Shown here piece after piece: positions 1 through 5,584 of a DNA stretch of 8,067 bases (its first letter is position 1; each line of letters begins with the position of its first letter). The position numbers and the translations under genes were made by a program. The notes below the pieces were generated by a model. The model saw only the letters and a program-made list of their open reading frames with translations. It made no database searches and was not told the origin of the DNA. Origin of the DNA: Gemmatimonadota bacterium (lineage in GTDB: Bacteria; Latescibacterota; UBA2968; UBA8231); assembly GCA_026706505.1 (NCBI GenBank), contig JAPOYQ010000029.1, forward strand, positions 1 to 8,067. The letters are read 5' to 3'.

Positions 1-933
1 GAAATCCTAGAAAACGCCACGCGCTGCGAAGACGTTCGGGTTATACGCGAGTGGGCCTATGATGCCTCTTCGCTGTCGCTGGGGCGCGCCTTTCTCTGCG
101 GCGACTCGGCTTGCTTCATCGACCCGCTGTTCTCACAGGGCGTACATCTGGCAACCTACTCGGCAATGCTGGCCGCCGCCGGTATTGATTACTTGTACCG
201 CAATCCAGAGGACGCCGACGAAATCCACCAGTGGTACGAACAGTCCTATCGAGAGGCCTACAACCGCTATCACCAATTTCTAGCCGCGTTCTATTCCGCC
301 AACTCCGCACTCGATTCCACGTTCTGGCGGCAGCGCAAAATCGCCGGAGCGGAAGACAGCCGGTTCGCCGGCAAGGAGTGGTTCACCGCGCTCTCCGGCC
401 AGCAGGTGGACGCTGACGCACAGGGCGTCGAAGAGCTGGAGGCGCGCGCTGCGACCTTGGCCGACCTCTGGCAACACAACAAAAACGAGGTCACCGACCA
501 TTTCGACGAAACCGAACTCTCGCTGCGCCGGGTGCGCTGGGCTAGCCAACTGATGAAGGATTTCGGGCGGATGGCCCGGATCACCTGGGTTGCAGACGAG
601 GTGCGGCTGGTGCCGTCCTTCAAGGTCCATCCGACTTCGTTCGCGCTCGAGCGTCAGCATTTCATCGCCGACGAGCGCGGTCGGACCATGACCACCTACG
701 CCCTTACCGAAGACCACCGCCGGCTCTTCGCGAGCCTGAAGAGCCATCCTCTGAGCTATCGAGAGCTGGCCGGGAAGCTGAAGGAGTTAAAGGGTCAAGG
801 CACGCCCGTGCAGATCATCGGCCGACTGATCGAGGGCGACTTCCTGCGGGGATCTGACAAGAACGGCGATCCGGTAAAGATTCGCGCGGCCTTGCGCTTC
901 GGCGGGGTCGGTGCCGAGGACGACATCTCCTGA
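1..933 (+). CDS. Flavin-dependent halogenase, C-terminal part (5' truncated by window edge)
   Basis: The reading frame is open from base 1 to a TGA at 931-933, giving 310 residues with no start in the window. Residues 34-55 hold the signature GDSACFIDPLFSQGVHLA followed by TYSA. This matches the FAD-binding/active-site block of the tryptophan-halogenase superfamily (usually GDAACFxDPxFSxGVHLA). The ATYSA continuation is, from memory, typical of halogenases acting on carrier-protein-tethered substrates (PltA, Bmp2, CndH group) rather than on free tryptophan. The N-terminal GxGxxG and WxWxIP motifs would lie upstream, outside the window. Residues 235-285 look like a small winged-helix or PqqD-like appendix (LTEDHRRLF ... 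YRELAGKL ... IIGRLIEGDFL). The reaction would be FADH2- and O2-dependent chlorination or bromination. The next gene is a free-standing ACP 25 bases downstream, which fits a tethered substrate. The family call is firm; substrate and halide are unknown. A non-halogenating monooxygenase relative remains possible. Confidence 0.88.
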   Translation, partial: EILENATRCEDVRVIREWAYDASSLSLGRAFLCGDSACFIDPLFSQGVHLATYSAMLAAAGIDYLYRNPEDADEIHQWYEQSYREAYNRYHQFLAAFYSANSALDSTFWRQRKIAGAEDSRFAGKEWFTALSGQQVDADAQGVEELEARAATLADLWQHNKNEVTDHFDETELSLRRVRWASQLMKDFGRMARITWVADEVRLVPSFKVHPTSFALERQHFIADERGRTMTTYALTEDHRRLFASLKSHPLSYRELAGKLKELKGQGTPVQIIGRLIEGDFLRGSDKNGDPVKIRAALRFGGVGAEDDIS

Positions 934-958
934 GACTAATTCGACGAAAGGAAGAAAC

Positions 959-1270
959 ATGCAGAAAGACGAGCTAATCGAGCTGATGATCGGCCTAGCG
1001 GCTGACGCCCTCGAGGAAGAAGGAGTGGAAGAGCCCATGGTCAACCGCGACTCACCGCTCCTAGGTTCCGAGGCCATACTTAACTCCATGGGTCTGGTGA
1101 CCCTCATTACCAGCGTCGAGTCGATTCTCGAAGAAGAGCACCAGATTGATGTGACACTGGTCAGCGAGGACGCGTTTTCCCGCCAGCGGAGCCCCTTCCG
1201 CACGATTGACGCGCTGGCGGACTACATCCTGGAATTGTCCGGAGATGCCCTGGAAGCCGTCGGCGAATAG
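959..1270 (+). CDS. Free-standing acyl carrier protein
   Basis: This encodes 103 residues. The ATG at 959 was chosen because AAAGGAAG (947-954) lies just before it; an upstream in-frame start at 911 would run into the halogenase gene. The fold reads as a four-helix carrier protein. The core is DSPLLGSEAILNSMGLVTLI, with Ser43 in the position that carries 4'-phosphopantetheine (the usual DSL triplet is NSM here). An acidic helix II/III follows, then a conserved-looking ending FSRQRSPFRTIDALADYIL. The segment LLGSEA(I)L-S-GLV and the SPFRT-(L)ADYI tail recall stand-alone ACPs in secondary-metabolite and surface-polysaccharide clusters rather than housekeeping AcpP. It lies 25 bases after the halogenase stop and 12 bases before the reductase, so the three are probably cotranscribed. 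It likely carries the acyl intermediate for its neighbours. The cognate loading enzyme and phosphopantetheinyl transferase are not in view. Confidence 0.85.
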   Translation: MQKDELIELMIGLAADALEEEGVEEPMVNRDSPLLGSEAILNSMGLVTLITSVESILEEEHQIDVTLVSEDAFSRQRSPFRTIDALADYILELSGDALEAVGE

Positions 1271-1282
1271 GCAGGCCATCCC

Positions 1283-1999
1283 ATGAACGGAGAATCGCCC
1301 CCAGTGGCGCTGGTAACCGGAGCAAGAAAGGGAATCGGCAGGGCCTTGGTCGAACATCTACTCGGCCGCGGCTACCAAGTGGTCGGCTGCAGCCGCGGCG
1401 ACGCGGGCTGGGAGGCAGAGAGATTCCTGCACCTGCAGGCCGACGTCTCCGACGAACCGCAGGTCAAATCCCTGTTTCGCGAGATCAAACGGCGCTACGG
1501 CCGGCTGGACGCTGCAATCAACAACGCGGCAGTCGCCTCGATGAACCACTTCTTGCTGACGCCAGCGGCTTCTATCGAAAAGATGCTGAGTGCCAACGTC
1601 GTGGGCACATTTCTAGTCAGCCGTGAAGCAGCGAAGCTGATGCAAAAACGCCGGTACGGGCGCATCGTCAACTTCAGCTCACTGGCGGTCCCCATGCGGC
1701 TGGCCGGTCAATCGGCGTACGCCGCGTCAAAGGCGTCGGTGGAAAGCCTTTCGCAGGTCATGGCTAGAGAACTAGCAGAGTACGGAATCACCGTGAACGT
1801 GATTGGCCCGTCCCCAATCGAGACCGACATGATCCGAGGGGTGCCAAAGGACAAAATCGAGCAACTCATCGACCCCATGGCCGTCAAGCGGCTAGGGACC
1901 TTCACCGATGTCGCAAACGTGCTGGACTTCTTCTTGCGGCAGGAGAGCGAAGCGGTCACCGGGCAGGTGATTTATCTCGGCGGGGTTCCCAACAGCTGA
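1283..1999 (+). CDS. SDR-family 3-oxoacyl-ACP reductase-like ketoreductase (FabG-like)
   Basis: This is a 238-residue classical short-chain dehydrogenase/reductase, close to the usual FabG length. Visible motifs are TGARKGIG (12-19) for the dinucleotide, Ser37-Arg38 after beta-2 (which favours NADP(H)), NNAA (80-83), Asn105, and the catalytic Ser133, Tyr146 and Lys150 (YAASK) in canonical spacing. The C-terminal block reads GQVIYLGGV where FabG proteins usually end GQxIxVDGG. The ATG at 1283 has only a weak purine tract before it (GCAGG), so translation may be coupled to the ACP gene 12 bases upstream. Context suggests it reduces a beta-keto (or other) group on the ACP-bound chain. The substrate cannot be read from the sequence, and an alcohol dehydrogenase role in tailoring is possible. 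It is the last gene of the + strand block. It is followed by a convergent gene after 58 bases in which I see only a weak hairpin around ACTCA-TAT-TGAGT. Confidence 0.87.
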   Translation: MNGESPPVALVTGARKGIGRALVEHLLGRGYQVVGCSRGDAGWEAERFLHLQADVSDEPQVKSLFREIKRRYGRLDAAINNAAVASMNHFLLTPAASIEKMLSANVVGTFLVSREAAKLMQKRRYGRIVNFSSLAVPMRLAGQSAYAASKASVESLSQVMARELAEYGITVNVIGPSPIETDMIRGVPKDKIEQLIDPMAVKRLGTFTDVANVLDFFLRQESEAVTGQVIYLGGVPNS

Positions 2000-2057
2000 G
2001 GCGCTGACCGCCGACAAGCAGGAGCGCTAGCACACTCATATTGAGTACTAGGGCAAC

Positions 2058-2960
2058 TTATGGCTCTCTCGCCCGCTCTTCTTTTTTCGCGGCCAACCAC
2101 GCCTCAAATTCGGCTTGCAATTCGCTGTGCCGCTGGCTTCTGGCCTGCGGCGTGTCGAGCGGCTCCGGTCCGTGGAAGACACTGTAGCGCAACATGCCCA
2201 AGCCCGCGTCGACCGATAGATGCTGACCGGTGATATAACTGGCTTCGTCCGAGGCCAAAAACAGCGCGGCTTGGGCAATGGCCATCGGGTCCGTGGGCAC
2301 GGGCAGGGGCAAATGGCGCATCTCCCTGCCAAAGCGCGCTTCGAACTCGGGCAGATACTCTTCGCCCAATTCGTCGATCACGGTCCAGGTCTTGCCCTCA
2401 GTACCGCCCGGACACACGGCGTTGACCCGCACCTTGTAGGGCCACAATTCCACCGCCATACTGCGCACCGCCCCCAAAATGCCCGCCTTGGCCGCCCCGT
2501 AGGCCGGATGCCCGGGCACGCCTACCAGGGCCTGCACCGAGGAGGTGGCGATAATGGCACCGCCGCCGGCCTGCTGCATGTGGGGCAGACAGTAGTGGGC
2601 CCCTTCCATCAGCGCCATGAGGTTGACCATCAACAACTTTTCAGCCCCGGCCCTATCAAATTGGGCAATGGTGCCTGAGGCCCCGGAATTGGCATTGCTC
2701 AAGAACATATCGAGCCGCCCATACGTCTCCACCGCTCCGTCGATGCTCTGACGCAGGCCCTGCGTAGTACTGACATCGCCAGCGACCGAACAGGCCCGCC
2801 CCTCAGCCGCTTCAATGAGCCGCACGGTTTCGCCGCCGCCGGTCTCATCCGTATCGCCGACCACCACCGCCGCTCCCTCGCGGGCAAACAACCGGGCCAT
2901 GGCCCGTCCAATATTGCTGCCGGCCCCGGTGATCAGGGCCACTTTGTCCTGCAAACGCAT
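2058..2960 (-). CDS. SDR-family NAD(P)-dependent oxidoreductase
   Basis: This is a 300-residue classical SDR. The ATG at 2960 is preferred over an in-frame ATG at 2996 because AAAGGAG (2968-2974) sits 7 bases before it, and the protein then begins MRLQDKVALITGAG, the usual SDR N-terminus. Motifs are TGAGSNIG (11-18), Asp36 at the end of beta-2 (favouring NAD(H)), Asn113, Ser141, Tyr154 and Lys158 (YGAAK), and CPGG (183-186). Two positions deviate: the usual GxG of TGxxxGIG reads N-I-G, and NNAG is replaced by LSNANSG. After the normal SDR end (SVDAGLG, about 249-255) there is a tail of about 45 residues rich in charge, ending in a predicted helix, longer than typical. It is the third gene of the surE/enolase-family unit, 32 bases after the dehydratase-like gene. 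It probably oxidises or reduces a sugar-acid or polyol intermediate; this role is inferred from context. Confidence 0.87.
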   Translation of the reverse strand: MRLQDKVALITGAGSNIGRAMARLFAREGAAVVVGDTDETGGGETVRLIEAAEGRACSVAGDVSTTQGLRQSIDGAVETYGRLDMFLSNANSGASGTIAQFDRAGAEKLLMVNLMALMEGAHYCLPHMQQAGGGAIIATSSVQALVGVPGHPAYGAAKAGILGAVRSMAVELWPYKVRVNAVCPGGTEGKTWTVIDELGEEYLPEFEARFGREMRHLPLPVPTDPMAIAQAALFLASDEASYITGQHLSVDAGLGMLRYSVFHGPEPLDTPQARSQRHSELQAEFEAWLAAKKEERAREP

Positions 2961-2967
2961 GGCATTG

Positions 2968-2974
2968 CTCCTTT
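2968..2974 (-). promoter_or_regulatory. Ribosome binding site deciding the SDR start
   Basis: Read on the minus strand this is AAAGGAG, 7 bases before the ATG at 2960. It lies in the 32-base gap after the dehydratase-like gene. It is the reason for rejecting the 12-residue-longer start at 2996, which would overlap the upstream gene by four bases. Confidence 0.75.
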
Positions 2975-2992
2975 GCTCAATCGCCGGTCGTT

Positions 2993-4138
2993 TCAACTCC
3001 CCGGAAACGCGTACGTCTCCAACGCCGCCTCATCCACCTCAACACCTAATCCCGGCCGATCCGTAACCTTGTAGTAGCCGTTTTCGGGTTCGTACGGCTC
3101 CTTGAGTATCCGACTCTTCATCGCGTTGGCGTGATGGGCGTGTTCCATAATCATGAAGTTCGGACACGACGCCGACCACTCGACGGTCGCAGCCACCGAC
3201 AGGATCCCACCACCTCCGACATGCGGCGCGACCGGAATGTTGTAAGTGTCGGCCAGCGTCGCAATCCGGTGCCCCTCGGTAATCCCCGTCCGCGCGATGT
3301 CGTGCATCAAGATGTCGTACGCCCGGCGCTCGAACTGCTCGCGCATCTCGTAGCGAGTGCGCGTCCACTCCCCTATCGCCACCGCCATATCCAACGCCCG
3401 GGTTATCTCAGCCTGACCCGGGATATCGTCCGGTATGATCGGCGCTTCCAGCCAAGTAAAATTCAGCTTCTCCAGTTCGCGCCCCAGCGTTATCGAGCTT
3501 GCGACCGTCTGCCGCATATGCGTATCGACCATCAGCATGATGCCCGGCCCGACGCGCTGTCGCACGGCGCGGCAAATCTCCGCGACGCCCTCCACATCCA
3601 ACAACAAGTGCAACTTCAACGCCTGGTACCCTAAGCCCACATGTTCCTCAGCCGCATCCGCAACCTTCACCGGGTCCGTGCCTCCGATCCCTGCGTAGAG
3701 CAAGATCTCATCGCGATACCGCCCACCCGCAATCTTATGCACCGGCTTCCCAATGGCCTTTCCCACTATATCCCACAACGCGACGTCCGTCCCTGCGAGA
3801 GCGTCGACGTAGAACCCCGTCAGATGTCCGCGCTCCCGCATCGCATCGTAGTTGCACGTCCAAATCGCCTCGATGTCGAACGGATCGCGCCCCATCACCA
3901 ACGGCCGCACCAATTCGCGCACGATCGTCGCCGTGGTGTTCGGCGACACCGGCGACTGCGCCTCACCCCACCCGACGATCCCGTTGTCCGTCTCAATCCT
4001 GATAACGGTGGTCTCGTGATGGGGCGAGTAGATCGTGATGGACCTCAAATGGTCCACGTGGTAATCGCCGCCCGCTCGCGACGCCTCTTCCGACTTACTG
4101 ATCCGCAACGGAAATGCTCTAATGTCAGCTATCTTCAT
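2993..4138 (-). CDS. Mandelate racemase/muconate lactonizing enzyme family protein, probable acid-sugar dehydratase
   Basis: This encodes 381 residues, a normal length for the enolase superfamily. The ATG at 4138 has GGAG (4146-4149) 7 bases upstream; a TTG one codon earlier has poor spacing. The N-terminal capping domain covers about 1-125 and the beta-barrel about 130-360. The Mg2+ ligands are Asp205 (MVDTH), Glu231 (WLEAP) and Glu257 (IGEW). A general-base dyad is formed by Asp280 (HDIARTG) and His306 (PHVGGGG), with Glu332 (MEHAHH) after it. The second-strand KxK of racemases and lactonizing enzymes reads Lys175-Leu-His177. The first metal ligand is in a D-x-H arrangement (Asp205-Thr-His207), as I recall for D-galactonate and mannonate dehydratases, where that His acts as general acid. 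I infer Mg2+-dependent dehydration of an aldonic or related acid to a 2-keto-3-deoxy acid, but the substrate is not readable. The neighbours are surE (42 bases upstream) and an SDR (32 bases downstream), consistent with a catabolic operon. Confidence 0.88.
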   Translation of the reverse strand: MKIADIRAFPLRISKSEEASRAGGDYHVDHLRSITIYSPHHETTVIRIETDNGIVGWGEAQSPVSPNTTATIVRELVRPLVMGRDPFDIEAIWTCNYDAMRERGHLTGFYVDALAGTDVALWDIVGKAIGKPVHKIAGGRYRDEILLYAGIGGTDPVKVADAAEEHVGLGYQALKLHLLLDVEGVAEICRAVRQRVGPGIMLMVDTHMRQTVASSITLGRELEKLNFTWLEAPIIPDDIPGQAEITRALDMAVAIGEWTRTRYEMREQFERRAYDILMHDIARTGITEGHRIATLADTYNIPVAPHVGGGGILSVAATVEWSASCPNFMIMEHAHHANAMKSRILKEPYEPENGYYKVTDRPGLGVEVDEAALETYAFPGS

Positions 4139-4180
4139 CAATCTGCTCCGTCGTATTTTGTCGATTAAAGTACAACTTAT

Positions 4181-4864
4181 TCAAACGGCGATTTTCGACA
4201 GCGAAACATGCCCCTTGAAACAGAGATCCACGTCGCTGCCGGGTTGTCGCCAGCGTTCTTGATAGATCCCCGTGTATAGAAAGCCGTCGCCGGTCTGCGA
4301 GAATGTGGTTCTGTGGGGGCGTGTGTCCACCGGGACATGTTTCGTTTCCAAACACGTCCGGTTGTGTTCGGGATGGGGCAGATTCACGTTCAGAAAGTAT
4401 CCGGCTTCCAGCGTCTCGTTCAGCACGTCGTCCAAAACCGGACGCAGCCGTTCGGCGGCCAGTGGCCAATCGACCGACCGGCCCTTTACGGTATAGTGGG
4501 ACAGGGCGATGGCCTTACACCTGTGAATAGCAGCCTCTCTGGCGGCAGCTACCGTGCCGGATTCGTACACATCCACCCCAAGATTGCCTCCGTGATTGAT
4601 CCCGGAGAGCACCCAGTCCCCGTCGGACGCTAGGCAGTTGAGCGCCAGACGGGAACAGTCGGCCGGCGTGCCCCATACCCGGTAGCGTTCTTCCGTCAGT
4701 TTATCGACGCGAATGGGCCTATCAGTCGTCAACTGATGTCCAATGCCGGACTGAGGCTCGGCCGGCGCGACAACGACGACCTCGCCCCACCGCGACGCTA
4801 GACGGACTAGGGTGTGTAGGCCCTCTGCTTCGATGCCGTCGTCGTTGGTGACGATTAGTTTCAC
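4181..4864 (-). CDS. surE: 5'/3'-nucleotidase SurE
   Basis: This encodes 227 residues, at the short end for SurE proteins but complete. It starts MKLIVTNDDG with the metal-binding Asp8-Asp9, followed by APAEPQSGIGH (33-43, Ser39), WGTPADC (64-70), SGINHGGNLG (87-96, Asn90) and the ESGTVAAAREA block (101-111). The C-terminus GSDVDLCFKGHVSLSKIAV matches the usual TDxxAxxxGYVSxTPL-type ending. SurE enzymes are cytosolic, divalent-metal-dependent phosphatases that act on nucleoside 5'/3'-monophosphates and, in some species, short polyphosphate. The start codon is GTG (4864-4862). A purine tract, AGAAGAG, lies rather far upstream (13 bases), so initiation may be weak. It is the first gene of the unit and diverges from the higA-like gene across a 202-base spacer containing the half-site array. 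Pairing surE with a dehydratase and an SDR is unusual; it is commonly near pcm, nlpD or tRNA-modification genes. Confidence 0.93.
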   Translation of the reverse strand: MKLIVTNDDGIEAEGLHTLVRLASRWGEVVVVAPAEPQSGIGHQLTTDRPIRVDKLTEERYRVWGTPADCSRLALNCLASDGDWVLSGINHGGNLGVDVYESGTVAAAREAAIHRCKAIALSHYTVKGRSVDWPLAAERLRPVLDDVLNETLEAGYFLNVNLPHPEHNRTCLETKHVPVDTRPHRTTFSQTGDGFLYTGIYQERWRQPGSDVDLCFKGHVSLSKIAV

Positions 4865-4882
4865 TGCGGTTTATTTACTCTT

Positions 4883-4912
4883 CTGATAGCTTGAACTCAG
4901 TGAAAAAGTCAA
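4883..4912 (-). promoter_or_regulatory. Candidate sigma70-type promoter of surE
   Basis: On the minus strand a TTGACT (-35, plus-strand 4907-4912) is followed after 18 bases by TATCAG (-10, 4883-4888). The -35 matches 5 of 6 consensus bases and the -10 matches 4 of 6. The -35 lies between the two arms of an AGTGAAA/TTTCACT inverted repeat, so a protein bound there could block polymerase. The implied leader would be very short (about 12 bases), with the purine tract near or before the transcription start, which weakens the call. Confidence 0.35.
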
Positions 4913-4922
4913 AAATTTCACT
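4899..4922. repeat. Inverted repeat AGTGAAA/TTTCACT, possible operator
   Basis: Seven-base perfect arms (AGTGAAA at 4899-4905, TTTCACT at 4916-4922) are separated by 10 bases. The repeat spans the candidate surE -35 hexamer. The right arm is shared with the larger symmetrical array beginning at 4916. Confidence 0.5.
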
Positions 4923-4969
4923 TAAATAGGCATTTTCATCAAACGGTGAAAATCCTGATTCGAGTGAAA
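4916..4969. repeat. Nested imperfect palindrome of GTGAAA half-sites between surE and higA-like gene
   Basis: Two outer arms (TTTCACT 4916-4922, AGTGAAA 4963-4969) and two inner arms (ATTTTCA 4932-4938, TGAAAAT 4947-4953) share one centre, between 4942 and 4943. Inner and outer half-sites are 18 bases apart on each side. By hand, 19 of 27 base pairs across the full arms are complementary. This is a plausible multi-site operator for a DNA-binding protein, the adjacent HigA-like protein being the obvious candidate. It could instead be a decayed small inverted-repeat element. Confidence 0.55.
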
Positions 4970-4972
4970 ACT

Positions 4973-5066
4973 ATCAATCGCCAGCACTACCGCCGGGAGC
5001 CGGACAAGTTACGTTCTATGAATGATTGTCCGCTTTCGACACAACTTTCGACATAACGATCTCCAC
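4973..5066 (+). pseudogene. Possible remnant of a HigB-type toxin gene
   Basis: HigB toxins normally precede HigA directly, and no intact one is present here. Just upstream of the antitoxin ATG, the frame of 5022 reads [14 protein letters not shown]. This is loosely like the HigB ending WRIxFRFxxxDxxDVxxxDYH, including the final His before the antitoxin start. Another frame (about 4973-5026) reads [15 protein letters not shown], loosely like the HigB middle QHxxRLxxxLxxLNDA. Both similarities are from memory and weak. A chance resemblance is quite possible. Confidence 0.2.
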
Positions 5067-5351
5067 ATGAAAAATCCACCCCATCCGGGCCTGTCCATCC
5101 GTCACGATTGCCTAGAGCCGTTGGGGCTAACCGTGACGGAAGCAGCAAAAAAACTTGGGGTCAGCCGGAAGCAGCTATCCGCTATCGTGAATGGTCATTC
5201 GAGAATCTCGCCGCAGATGGCGATTCGTCTCGACAAGGCATTCGGCGGCGGCGCGAACACGTGGTACCGATTGCAGACAACCTACGACTTAGCCCAAGCG
5301 ATGAAACAGGCCGACCAAATCAAAGTCGAGCGGCTATCGACGGTGGTGTAG
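5067..5351 (+). CDS. higA: HigA-family antitoxin, orphan (HTH DNA-binding)
   Basis: The protein is 94 residues when started at the ATG at 5067. It begins [23 protein letters not shown], very like the standard HigA start [23 protein letters not shown]. An in-frame ATG at 5022 would add 15 residues foreign to the family. The XRE-type helix-turn-helix covers about 22-48 ([25 protein letters not shown]), followed by the usual [28 protein letters not shown]. HigA proteins neutralise the ribosome-dependent RNase HigB and repress their own promoter. No higB lies on either side. There is no Shine-Dalgarno site before the ATG, as expected for a gene that was once translationally coupled to an upstream toxin gene. 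The spacer upstream carries inverted GTGAAA sites that could be its operator. It may now act as a stand-alone repressor, perhaps of surE. Confidence 0.88.
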   Translation: MKNPPHPGLSIRHDCLEPLGLTVTEAAKKLGVSRKQLSAIVNGHSRISPQMAIRLDKAFGGGANTWYRLQTTYDLAQAMKQADQIKVERLSTVV

Positions 5352-5389
5352 GCAAACAAGCGAGGGAATATGCGACCCAGCCTTGATAC

Positions 5390-5560
5390 TCAGACCTCTT
5401 TTTGGCGTTGTTGGACTTCTAGTGACGCCAGATCGCACTCTTCCAACAGCAAGGTATCGGCATCGGACCGGGCCGCCTGTTCAATCTCTTCGTCGGTGAG
5501 GCTATCCAGCCTCTTCAGATTCGTCCGGTCGCGCATTTTGCCAGTATAATTTTGGTTCAT
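5390..5560 (-). CDS. Small acidic protein of unknown function, antitoxin-like N-terminus
   Basis: This encodes 56 residues, MNQNYTGKMRDRTNLKRLD to QQRQKEV. It has a strong Shine-Dalgarno site GGAGG (5571-5575) 10 bases before the ATG and begins 24 bases after the mgtE stop, so it is likely cotranscribed with mgtE. The stretch RTNLKRLDSLTDEEIEQAARSDADT resembles, from memory, the (S/T)DWxRLxxLTDEEIExAxxxDPD motif of small antitoxin-like proteins encoded next to BrnT- or RelE-type toxins. The C-terminal half is acidic and helical (LLLEECDLASLEVQQRQKEV), without a recognisable DNA-binding domain. No partner toxin is seen; the convergent neighbour 38 bases away is the HigA-like gene. The start signal and length support a real gene; the function is unassigned. 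It could be a second orphan antitoxin. Confidence 0.68.
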   Translation of the reverse strand: MNQNYTGKMRDRTNLKRLDSLTDEEIEQAARSDADTLLLEECDLASLEVQQRQKEV

Positions 5561-5570
5561 TGGTACGTGT

Positions 5571-5575
5571 CCTCC
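5571..5575 (-). promoter_or_regulatory. Ribosome binding site of the 56-aa gene
   Basis: This reads GGAGG on the minus strand, 10 bases before the ATG at 5560 and 9 bases past the mgtE stop. It is the main evidence that this short frame is translated. Confidence 0.6.
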
Positions 5576-5584
5576 GAGCTGAAC

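Noticed and set aside
280..747. 155-codon minus-strand frame opposite the halogenase
   Set aside because: It is antisense to a frame with a clear halogenase signature and has no recognisable motif or ribosome site.
2000..2057. Bidirectional terminator between the convergent SDR genes
   Set aside because: Only a 5-base ACTCA/TGAGT stem is visible with no T-tract, too weak to annotate.
4139..4141. TTG start one codon before the dehydratase ATG
   Set aside because: The GGAG would be only 4 bases away, whereas the ATG at 4138 has the standard 7-base spacing.
3641..4168. 175-codon + strand frame opposite the dehydratase-like gene
   Set aside because: Arg/His-rich antisense translation with no motifs. 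The minus-strand gene has all its catalytic residues.
4899..4970. CRISPR-like direct repeats
   Set aside because: The repeated unit is only 6-8 bases and appears in both orientations with symmetric spacing, which fits an operator or inverted element rather than a CRISPR array.
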